Positions 1 through 5,551 of a stretch of 5,551 bases of DNA are shown piece after piece. Made by a program: the position numbers and the translations under genes. Under the pieces are notes generated by a model. The model was given only the letters and a program-made list of their open reading frames with translations, did no database searches and was not told the DNA's origin. Numbering within the stretch: position 1 is the first letter of the stretch; each line of letters starts with the position of its first letter. Source of the stretch: Hyphomicrobiales bacterium (GTDB taxonomy: Bacteria > Pseudomonadota > Alphaproteobacteria > Rhizobiales > Afifellaceae); the NCBI GenBank assembly GCA_013812985.1, contig JACCSN010000506.1, positions 1 to 5,551 on the forward strand, read 5' to 3'.

Positions 1-1558
1 GCGCTTCCTCTTCGAGTTCCGGCTCGCGCATCAGCCAATGGAGGAGCCGGCGCAACAGCGCCGCGTGCGGCCCGCCGCCGTCGTAACCGCGCGCCCACAG
101 CCAGGCGTGGTCGGAGAGCAGCATGGCGACGCGGCCTTCGCCCTCGCGCGCCAGGACAAGCAGCGGGCGCTCGCCCGGCCCGGTCATGGCGATGTCGCCG
201 GCGATGGCGTCGGTCTCCACCAGGCGGAACCACGGGCTCCAGGCCGGCGGGTCCTGGTCGCCGCCCGGCAGGTCGCGGGTGACCGGATGGCGGGCGCCGA
301 CCGGGCTGATCGTCGCGCGGTAGGGCTCCTCGATGATCTCGCCGGTGGGCACCGCGGGTAGCACCGGCCCGAGCGGCGTCCGGTAGAGGCTGCCGGTGGC
401 GGCGTAATCCGGCCCTGCCGCGACCAGCACGGCGCCGCCGCGCCGGACGTATTCGGCCAGATTGTCGTAATAGACGATCGGCAGCACGCCGCGGCTCTGG
501 TAGCGGTCGAAGATGATGAGGTCGAATTCCTCGATCTTCTCCTCGAACAGCTCGCGGGTGGGGAAGGCGATCAGCGACAACTCGTTGATCGGCGTGCCGT
601 CCTGCTTCTCGGGCGGCCGCAGGATGGTGAAGTGGACGAGGTCGACCGCGGCGTCGGACTTCAGCACATTCCGCCAGGTCCGCTCGCCGGCATGCGGCTC
701 GCCGGAAACGAGCAGGACGCGGAGGTGCTCGCGCACCACGTCCATCTCGGCGACCGCGACGTTGTTTTCCAGCGCCAGCTCGCCTTCCGCGGCCTCCACC
801 TCCAGCTCGACGATGGTGCGGCCGGCATGCTCCAACGGCAGCTCGATCGTGTGGTTCTCGCCCACCGTGACGAGGTCGGTGGCGACCTCGGTCCCGTCGA
901 TCCGCAGTCGGACGGTGACCGAGTCGCCCGGCTGAAGCTCCGGGTCGAGCACGCGGAAGTCGAGGCTCTGCGGCTCGTCGAGAATGGCGAAGCGGGGCGC
1001 CCGGTCGAGCACGATGCGGCGGTCGCGCTCGCCCGGCTCGCCGGTGATCAGAGCATGGACGGGGGCGCCGAAGCCCAGCGCCTCCGCTGTAGCCGGCACG
1101 TCGGCGACGATGCCGTCGGTGACGAAGATGGCGCCGGCCATCTGCTCCGGCGGGACGTCGTCCACCAAGCCGGTGAGCTCGGAGAAGAGCGCGGTGCCGT
1201 CGCCGTCCGGACGGTCGGCGGCGCGGACCTCGCGCAGCTGAAACTCGCCGAGCGCCTCAAGCCGCTCCTTCAGCGCGGCGACCACCTGTTCAATCTGGCT
1301 CGTTCGGTCGCCCAGGCCCTGGCTGGCGCTCTCGTCGACCACAAGGGCGACCACGCCGGGAAGCGGCTCGCGCTCCTCCCGCTGCAGGACCGGGTTGGTC
1401 AGCGCCAGGACGAGCAGGGCGGAAGCCAGCGCGCGGAGCGCCGCGCCGCGGATGCGCTGCCAGACGAGAAGCCCGAGGACCACGACCAGCAACCCGGCCA
1501 GCGCCGCGATGAGCGGCCAGGGCAGGACCGGGTCGAAGGTCAGATCAAACCGTGTCAA
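1..1558 (-). CDS. VWA / glutamine-amidotransferase-like membrane protein, N-terminal 519 residues (3' end outside window)
   Basis: An uninterrupted minus-strand frame runs from a TTG start at 1556-1558 off the left edge. Two helices anchor the protein (about residues 11-33 and 39-58), separated by a basic QRIRGAALR loop, which predicts a periplasmic remainder. A VWA domain follows with an intact MIDAS, D75-E-S-A-S79, and a later strand AGAIFVTDG with T147 and D148. Residues about 170-275 look like a beta-rich region. Residues about 279-510 resemble a glutamine-amidotransferase-like fold (RVLLVSGEPH, DLIIFDRY, RRGGAVLVAAGPDY, ARHPVT) and end in the family-typical SDHAWLWARGYDGGGP and LLHWLM stretches. 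The fragment has no cysteine, so amidotransferase catalysis is unlikely. I recall homologues of roughly 650-700 residues, so some 150 residues may be missing. The start is 13 nt after the DUF4159 gene stop. It is the apparent counterpart of RL3502 of R. leguminosarum. An upstream in-frame ATG at 1606 is possible but less likely. Confidence 0.9.
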   Translation of the reverse strand, partial: MTRFDLTFDPVLPWPLIAALAGLLVVVLGLLVWQRIRGAALRALASALLVLALTNPVLQREEREPLPGVVALVVDESASQGLGDRTSQIEQVVAALKERLEALGEFQLREVRAADRPDGDGTALFSELTGLVDDVPPEQMAGAIFVTDGIVADVPATAEALGFGAPVHALITGEPGERDRRIVLDRAPRFAILDEPQSLDFRVLDPELQPGDSVTVRLRIDGTEVATDLVTVGENHTIELPLEHAGRTIVELEVEAAEGELALENNVAVAEMDVVREHLRVLLVSGEPHAGERTWRNVLKSDAAVDLVHFTILRPPEKQDGTPINELSLIAFPTRELFEEKIEEFDLIIFDRYQSRGVLPIVYYDNLAEYVRRGGAVLVAAGPDYAATGSLYRTPLGPVLPAVPTGEIIEEPYRATISPVGARHPVTRDLPGGDQDPPAWSPWFRLVETDAIAGDIAMTGPGERPLLVLAREGEGRVAMLLSDHAWLWARGYDGGGPHAALLRRLLHWLMREPELEEEA

Positions 1559-1564
1559 ATCCTT
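1556..1564 (-). promoter_or_regulatory. TTG start with very close AAGGA (candidate RBS)
   Basis: The minus strand reads AAGGA (1564-1560), one base, then TTG (1558-1556), the chosen start of the last gene. The spacing from AAGGA to the start is only 1 nt, much less than the usual 5-9 nt, so normal Shine-Dalgarno action is doubtful. Coupling to the DUF4159 gene stop, 13 nt upstream, is more likely. TTG is preferred over the in-frame ATG at 1606 for three reasons: it gives a family-like N-terminus (MTRFDLTFDPVLPWP), it avoids a roughly 35-nt overlap, and it avoids adding cysteine codons to an otherwise cysteine-free protein. Confidence 0.4.
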
Positions 1565-1571
1565 GCACCCA

Positions 1572-4373
1572 TCACTGGCCGAGCCGCTCCAGGAGCGCCG
1601 GCACATGCACCTGGTCGGCCTTGTAATTGCCGGTCAGCGCATACATCACGATGTTGACGCCGGCGCGGAAGGAGAGCTCGCGCTGCCGCGCGTCGCCCGG
1701 AACTGTCGGGTAGAGATAAAGCCCCTCCGCGTCGATCGCCCAGGCGCCCGTCAGGTCGTTGCCGGTGATGAGGATCGGCGATACGCCGTCGCCACCACGC
1801 GCCGGCCGATCTGCGTCTTGCGGCGTATCGCTCAGCGTCTCCACCCACAGGTCGGAATTGTCCCAGCGGCCGGGAAAGCCGGAGAGAAGATAGAACGCCT
1901 TCGTCAACACGTGGTCGGGCGGCACCGGCTCCAGCGGCGGCACATCGACGAAAGCCAGGATTTCGCGGAGTTTCAGGTTCTCCGGCGTCTGGCTGCCGGT
2001 CGCCAGGGGCGTGAAGCCGCCGGCGTCGCGGGTGTCGAAGAGGATGGTGCCGCCGTTCTTCAGGAACGTGTCCACCTTGGCCATGGCTTCGCCCGAAGGC
2101 GCGGGCTGGTCGGGATCGATCGGCCAATAGATCAGCGCGTAGAAGGCGAGCTCGTCCAGGTTCACGTCGATGGGCGCCGGCTTGCCGGGCTCCAGCGCGG
2201 TCCGGTCGGAGAGGTAAAGCGATAGCCCTTCCAGCCCCGCGCGGCTGGTTTCGTCTATCTCGGAATTCCCGGTGATGACGTAGGCAAGCTGCGTGTCGGT
2301 GGTGGCGGCGAGCGCTTTTTCCGCGCCGGGCTCCTGGGCTCGCGCCGGATCACCGGCCGGGGTGAGAAGGGCGAAAGCAAGCGCCAGCGCCGCGGCGGGG
2401 GCGAAGCGGCGGGTCAGGCGTCCGGAGAGAGCGAGCACGGCAAGACCATCAAGGATTGCGAGGAGGGCGGCGGCGGCCAAGAGCCACGGCCAGATCGGAG
2501 AGGAGGGGCGCGGCTCCAGAGCCGCGGTGCGGCCCTGCCAGCCGATCGCCGCCGCGGTCAGAGGAGTAAGCTCGGCGCCGCGCTCCACGGTGTTCAGCGC
2601 ATAAACCGTGCCGTCGCGATCGTAGATGCCCGGAGGCGTCTCCGCGCTCGCCCGGGCGGCGGCAATGTCGGCGACCAGCGTCGCGCTAGGGTCCGGTGGG
2701 CCGAGCTTGCCGGCGCCGTCCAGGACTTCCAGCGGGCGCCATGGCGCGGCAGTGCTTTCCGCTGCATTCGCGGTGTCGCCGACGGCGTTTTCCCCGCGCG
2801 CCGGCCGCGTCACCGCGCCGGCCGTATCCACGATCGTGTTCAGCATTTCGACGAAGGCGCCGGAGATCGGCAGGTTGGACCAGCGCGGATCGGCGGTCAC
2901 GTGGAAAAGGACGATGCGGCCGCTGCCCTGGGCGCGGGCGGTCACCAGCGGCGTGCCGTCGCGAAGCTCCGCCCAGACCTCCGCGTCGCGAAGCGCTTCC
3001 GGGTCGGCCAGCACCTGGCGGTTGACGCGGACGTCGGCGGGAACCTCGATCCCGGCGAATGGCCCGGCGGCCGGAAAGCTGCCGATCGGCTGCGGCTCTT
3101 CCCAGGATAGCGACCCGCCGATCTCGCGCTCGCCCTGGCGGAGCCGCACAGGCAGGAGCGCGTCAATGGCGGTGGCGGCGAGGTTCGGGCTGGCGAAGCG
3201 CAGAAGGGTGCCGCCCGCCTCCACCCACTCGACGAGCGACGCCGTCGTATCCGGCGGCAGAGTCCCGGTTTCCGTCAAGATGATGATGGAGGCGCCGCGG
3301 TCGATCAGCGCCGCGACCGCCTCGCTCGTCCCCGCCGCGTCCGAGCGGATCAGATCGGCGGAGGGAGCGAGCGCGCGTTCCACATAGGTGAGCGGTTCCA
3401 GGAGCGGCTGGCTGCCGCCGGCTGTCTCGCCGACGATGAGGCCGACCGACTTCCGCCGCCAGCTCCCGTCTAGGAGCTGCACGGCCCCGGCGCTGTCCTC
3501 GCCGGCGGCTACGAAGCGCACGAGCGAATTGCGGATCTCCGTGGGCAGGGCGATCTCCACGATGCCCGTGCCGTCGCGCCCGAGCGTGGCCGCGCCTTCG
3601 ACGATCCGGCGGCCTTCCGCATCGAAGCCGGCGACGGTAACGTCGCCAGCGCCGCCGATTCGGGCGACCGGCACGCGCACGGCATCCGCGGCGTTCTCGG
3701 GCGACTTGAGCGCCGTCAGGGGGCGGGCGGATTGCACCATCGTGCCGCGCGCGGCGATGCGGTTGACGGCTGTGGCGAGCGCGGCGCCGTCGCCGCCGTC
3801 AAGCGCGCCGGCGAGCCAGAGCACTTCCAACGAGCGTTCTCCGAAAGCGCCGGCAAGGCGTTCAGCGGCGGCCGCGCGGTCGGGCAGATACGGTCGCGGC
3901 ACGATCGCGCCGAGCCGGCTGGCGGCGGCATTGGCGTCGGTCGCGGCAAGCGCTTCCGCGCGGGTCTCGGCGGTCGCTAGCAGCGAAACGGGGCGGCCGT
4001 CGCGCGCCGCTTCCGCCATGGCGGTCTCGGCGGCGGCGATACGGTCGGCGAAATCGGGCGCGGCGTCCCAGCCATTGTCGATGACGACCAGGAGGGGTTC
4101 CGTTCCCGCCGTCAGCCGCAAATCCGGCCGGAGCACCGGCTCGGCCAGCGCGCCGATGATCAGCGCTACGAGAAGCAGGCGGAGCGCCGTCAGCCACCAC
4201 GGGGTCCGCGCCGGCGTGCGGTCGCGGTCCTGCAGCCCGAGCAGGATGCGGGTCGGCGGGAACTTCACCTGGCGCGGCCGGGGCGGGGTCAGCCGCAGGA
4301 TCAGCCAGATGAGCGGCAAAGCCGCCAGGGCGACCAGAATCCAAGGTGAGAGGAAACCGAACGAGCCGATCAT
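1572..4373 (-). CDS. BatA-like / DUF4159 membrane protein
   Basis: This complete 933-residue protein has several modules. Residues 1-80 resemble the BatA N-terminal two-anchor region: helix 9-28, an Arg-rich loop, helix 61-80. Residues about 93-215 form a VWA-like fold, but the metal motif is degenerate (D99-N-G-W-D103 instead of DxSxS). Residues about 308-515 look like a class I glutamine-amidotransferase fold (GLIVGE, ASIIILTETG, VEAGGTLLRF, GRIVLFHVT). The domain has no cysteine, so it should not be an active amidotransferase. An Ala-rich linker follows, then helix 627-649, a second helix 657-672 ending in an ARA-Q signal-peptidase-like site, and the DUF4159 domain at about 693-918, with FDTRDAGGF, HVLTKAFYLL, FPGRW and the closing GVNIVMYALTGNYKADQVH. 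The positive-inside rule puts the large domains in the periplasm. The start is fixed by the ATGA overlap with the DUF58 gene; the next Met is at 119. A role in envelope integrity is inferred from the operon. The molecular function is unknown. Confidence 0.95.
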   Translation of the reverse strand: MIGSFGFLSPWILVALAALPLIWLILRLTPPRPRQVKFPPTRILLGLQDRDRTPARTPWWLTALRLLLVALIIGALAEPVLRPDLRLTAGTEPLLVVIDNGWDAAPDFADRIAAAETAMAEAARDGRPVSLLATAETRAEALAATDANAAASRLGAIVPRPYLPDRAAAAERLAGAFGERSLEVLWLAGALDGGDGAALATAVNRIAARGTMVQSARPLTALKSPENAADAVRVPVARIGGAGDVTVAGFDAEGRRIVEGAATLGRDGTGIVEIALPTEIRNSLVRFVAAGEDSAGAVQLLDGSWRRKSVGLIVGETAGGSQPLLEPLTYVERALAPSADLIRSDAAGTSEAVAALIDRGASIIILTETGTLPPDTTASLVEWVEAGGTLLRFASPNLAATAIDALLPVRLRQGEREIGGSLSWEEPQPIGSFPAAGPFAGIEVPADVRVNRQVLADPEALRDAEVWAELRDGTPLVTARAQGSGRIVLFHVTADPRWSNLPISGAFVEMLNTIVDTAGAVTRPARGENAVGDTANAAESTAAPWRPLEVLDGAGKLGPPDPSATLVADIAAARASAETPPGIYDRDGTVYALNTVERGAELTPLTAAAIGWQGRTAALEPRPSSPIWPWLLAAAALLAILDGLAVLALSGRLTRRFAPAAALALAFALLTPAGDPARAQEPGAEKALAATTDTQLAYVITGNSEIDETSRAGLEGLSLYLSDRTALEPGKPAPIDVNLDELAFYALIYWPIDPDQPAPSGEAMAKVDTFLKNGGTILFDTRDAGGFTPLATGSQTPENLKLREILAFVDVPPLEPVPPDHVLTKAFYLLSGFPGRWDNSDLWVETLSDTPQDADRPARGGDGVSPILITGNDLTGAWAIDAEGLYLYPTVPGDARQRELSFRAGVNIVMYALTGNYKADQVHVPALLERLGQ
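2334..2411 (-). other. Internal signal-peptide-like segment within the DUF4159 protein
   Basis: This stretch encodes residues 655-680 of the 933-residue protein. It starts with two arginines, has an Ala/Leu-rich hydrophobic core (about 657-672), a Pro/Gly turn, and then A677-R-A679 followed by Gln, which has the form of a signal peptidase I site. It directly follows another membrane helix at 627-649. It either acts as a fourth membrane helix returning the chain to the periplasm or is a real cleavage site that would release the DUF4159 domain. The sequence alone cannot decide. Confidence 0.6.
4370..4373 (-). other. ATGA stop-start overlap (DUF58 / DUF4159 genes)
   Basis: The minus-strand tetranucleotide ATGA contains both the start codon of the DUF4159 gene (4373-4371) and the TGA stop of the DUF58 gene (4372-4370). 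This is the classic arrangement for termination-reinitiation coupling, which tends to keep the output of two partner proteins in proportion. A GGAG lies about 11 nt before the ATG inside the DUF58 gene and may serve as a weak ribosome binding site. Confidence 0.85.
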
Positions 4374-5299
4374 GCCGCCGGGCGCTCCAGCCGGGCCGCG
4401 CCGAAATCCATGCGGTTCGCCGCGGCGCCTGACAGCCGGCCCTGCAGGAAGAGCAGGCCCTCGGCGGCCGGGCGGTCGGTGTGGTGGACGGAGAAGGAGA
4501 AGCCGGCCTGGCGGGCGAAGCCGCGGATCAGATCGCGGTGCGCTTCCAGCCGCGTCCGGTACTCGGCGCGCATCGAGCCGGCGCGCTCGGCGAGCCAGGT
4601 ATCGCCCGATTCCGGATCGCGGAACTCCAGCCGGCCCTCATACGGAAAGGTCTCTTCCGCCGGATCGAAGATCTGGAGAAGGTGCATATTGGCGCCGCGC
4701 CCGGCGAGCGAGCGGAGGCGGTCGCGAAGCAGGTCCGGCGGGGACAGGAAATCGCTCAGCACCACTACGTCGGAGCTGCGCGCCACCCGGTCGAGATTGG
4801 GCCAGTCCTGCGACAAATCCGGGCGGGCCAGCACTTCCGCGATCCGATCGGCGCTGTCGCGGCCGATGCGCGGTTCCTTCAGCCCCGGCACGCCGACCCG
4901 CTCGCCGCCGCGGCCGAGCATCTCGGCCAGCGCCAGTAGGAGGATCACGGCGCGGTCGATCTTGGTATTGGCCGAGAGCCGCGAGCGGAAATCCATGGAC
5001 GGCGACAGGTCCGCCCACAGCCACACCGTCTGCGAGGCTTCCCATTCGCGCTCGCGAACATAGAGGTGGTGGTCACGCGCCGAGCGACGCCAGTCGATCT
5101 GCCGCGCCGGCTCGCCGGCGACATAGGGGCGGAACTGCCAAAAGCTCTCGCCGGGGCCGGGATGCCGCCTGCCGTGCATGCCGAGCATGACGTTGGCGGC
5201 GATGCGCCGCGCGGCGACGAGCAGGTCCGGCAGGCGCGCGGCCAAGGCGCGCGCCGTCTCGACCCGCGATCGCATCCCCGGCGCGTTGGCCTCGGCCAT
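4370..5299 (-). CDS. DUF58 domain protein with VWA-type metal site
   Basis: This complete 309-residue protein has no membrane segment or signal peptide, so it is probably cytoplasmic. The DUF58 signature spans about residues 58-90: PYVAGEPARQIDWRRSAR followed by a LYVREREWE strand. A VWA-type MIDAS motif follows at D97-L-S-P-S101 (DxSxS), with a later strand VVVLSDF whose D183 could be another metal ligand. DUF58 proteins are almost always encoded next to MoxR ATPases and are thought to be their adaptors or substrates; the exact reaction is unknown. The ATG at 5299 is the only plausible first start, because an in-frame TAG (the moxR stop) lies two codons upstream. Met9 is a possible later start. 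No good Shine-Dalgarno sequence is seen (AGGG lies about 14 nt upstream), so translation is probably coupled to moxR. The stop overlaps the next start by 4 nt. In the R. leguminosarum operon recalled from the literature, RL3500 is the equivalent gene. Confidence 0.95.
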   Translation of the reverse strand: MAEANAPGMRSRVETARALAARLPDLLVAARRIAANVMLGMHGRRHPGPGESFWQFRPYVAGEPARQIDWRRSARDHHLYVREREWEASQTVWLWADLSPSMDFRSRLSANTKIDRAVILLLALAEMLGRGGERVGVPGLKEPRIGRDSADRIAEVLARPDLSQDWPNLDRVARSSDVVVLSDFLSPPDLLRDRLRSLAGRGANMHLLQIFDPAEETFPYEGRLEFRDPESGDTWLAERAGSMRAEYRTRLEAHRDLIRGFARQAGFSFSVHHTDRPAAEGLLFLQGRLSGAAANRMDFGAARLERPAA

Positions 5300-5305
5300 A
5301 TTCTA
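5300..5305 (-). other. moxR stop / DUF58 start junction
   Basis: On the minus strand the moxR stop TAG (5305-5303) is followed by one codon, AAT, and then the DUF58 ATG (5299-5297), so both genes are in the same reading frame. The distance is too short for an independent promoter, and no strong Shine-Dalgarno sequence precedes the ATG. Ribosomes finishing moxR are therefore likely to reinitiate here. Rare stop-codon readthrough would give a MoxR-DUF58 fusion, but nothing in the sequence shows that this happens. Confidence 0.8.
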
Positions 5306-5551
5306 GAGCGTCGCCCTGACGGCGGCGGTGATCAGATCGCGCACGGAGACGCCGTCGGCGCGCGCGGCGAAGGTGACCGCCATGCGGTGCTGCAGAACGG
5401 GGACGGCGAGCGCCTCGACATCGTCGAGCGACGGCGCGAAGCGGCCATCGAGAAGGGCGCGGGCGCGGGTGGTGAGCATCAAGGCCTGGCTGGCGCGGGG
5501 GCCCGGCCCCCAGGAAATCTGGCTGGCGATGTCGCGGCTCGCCTCGCCGGG
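5303..5551 (-). CDS. MoxR-family AAA+ ATPase, C-terminal fragment (5' end outside window)
   Basis: Reading the minus strand from the right edge gives 82 codons ending at a TAG at 5303-5305. The sequence is the C-terminal helical lid of a MoxR ATPase. It contains the typical WGPGPRAS stretch, which matches the family's G-x-S/G-PRA-S sensor-2 region with its arginine, then LTTRARALLDGR, then a V-x-ALAVPVLQHR helix. MoxR proteins are cytoplasmic AAA+ ATPases thought to act as chaperones that remodel or activate partner complexes, usually together with VWA-domain proteins. The Walker A and B motifs and the start lie beyond the window, so catalytic competence cannot be judged. Its stop is 3 nt from the next start, which places it as an upstream gene of the same operon. 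The family call is firm. The subfamily (MoxR proper) is inferred from the DUF58 and DUF4159 neighbours. Confidence 0.93.
   Translation of the reverse strand, partial: PGEASRDIASQISWGPGPRASQALMLTTRARALLDGRFAPSLDDVEALAVPVLQHRMAVTFAARADGVSVRDLITAAVRATL

Noticed and set aside
1553..1558. Minus-strand TTGACA, identical to the sigma-70 -35 consensus.
   Set aside because: No -10-like sequence occurs 16-18 nt downstream (the bases there are CGACCC). It is explained as the TTG start plus the Thr codon.
632..1657. A 341-codon plus-strand open frame opposite the VWA protein gene.
   Set aside because: Its composition is typical of a shadow frame (many Arg, Asp, Gly, His, Gln) and no family is recognisable. 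The minus-strand frame has clear VWA motifs.
1555..2127. A 190-codon minus-strand frame overlapping the end of the DUF4159 gene.
   Set aside because: It is an alternate-frame shadow of the conserved DUF4159 domain, with low-complexity Arg/Ala-rich sequence.
3388..5190. A 600-codon open frame on the plus strand, antisense to the DUF58 and DUF4159 genes.
   Set aside because: It is rich in Arg, Ser, Ala and Pro with no recognisable domain, and it lies opposite two well-supported genes. Such long antisense frames are common in GC-rich DNA.
1..5551. Possible CRISPR array, tRNA, insertion sequence, terminator hairpin or long repeat.
   Set aside because: The coding frames cover nearly the whole window with gaps of at most 13 nt. 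Short GC-rich words recur (such as those containing gccgg), but by eye I saw no regular spacing, terminal repeats or T-tracts.

Overview
The window is GC-rich and strongly codon-biased, and it is fully occupied by one minus-strand gene cluster read from the right edge to the left edge. The layout and protein families point to an alphaproteobacterium, probably of the Hyphomicrobiales/Rhodospirillales kind. That placement is inferred from base composition and family recognition, not from a search.

Layout in transcription order (right to left): (1) the C-terminal 82 codons of a MoxR-family AAA+ ATPase, 5303-5551, cut by the window edge; (2) a complete 309-residue DUF58 protein with a von Willebrand A (VWA)-type metal site, 4370-5299; (3) a complete 933-residue membrane protein with a BatA-like N-terminus, a glutamine-amidotransferase-like middle and a C-terminal DUF4159 domain, 1572-4373; (4) the first 519 residues of a second membrane protein with two N-terminal helices, a VWA domain and a glutamine-amidotransferase-like domain, 1-1558, cut by the left edge. 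The junctions are very tight: 3 nt between genes 1 and 2, a 4-nt ATGA overlap between genes 2 and 3, and 13 nt between genes 3 and 4. I see no internal promoter, terminator or intergenic region, so this looks like one translationally coupled operon. No RNA gene, mobile element, CRISPR array or long repeat was seen, and there is no gene-free stretch of 300 bases.

The genes appear to encode a cytoplasmic ATPase/adaptor pair (MoxR and DUF58) plus two membrane-anchored partners whose large domains are predicted to lie in the periplasm. From memory, the same four-gene order is the broadly conserved operon RL3499-RL3502 of Rhizobium leguminosarum, whose mutation gives envelope and cell-shape defects. 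The best overall reading is therefore an envelope-integrity AAA+/VWA system. The biochemical activity of such operons is, to my knowledge, not established. This is a known but poorly understood module, and I found no clear sign of a wholly new system. The most notable details are the absence of cysteine from all 1843 encoded residues, a signal-peptide-like segment inside the DUF4159 protein, and the mixture of intact and degenerate metal-site motifs.
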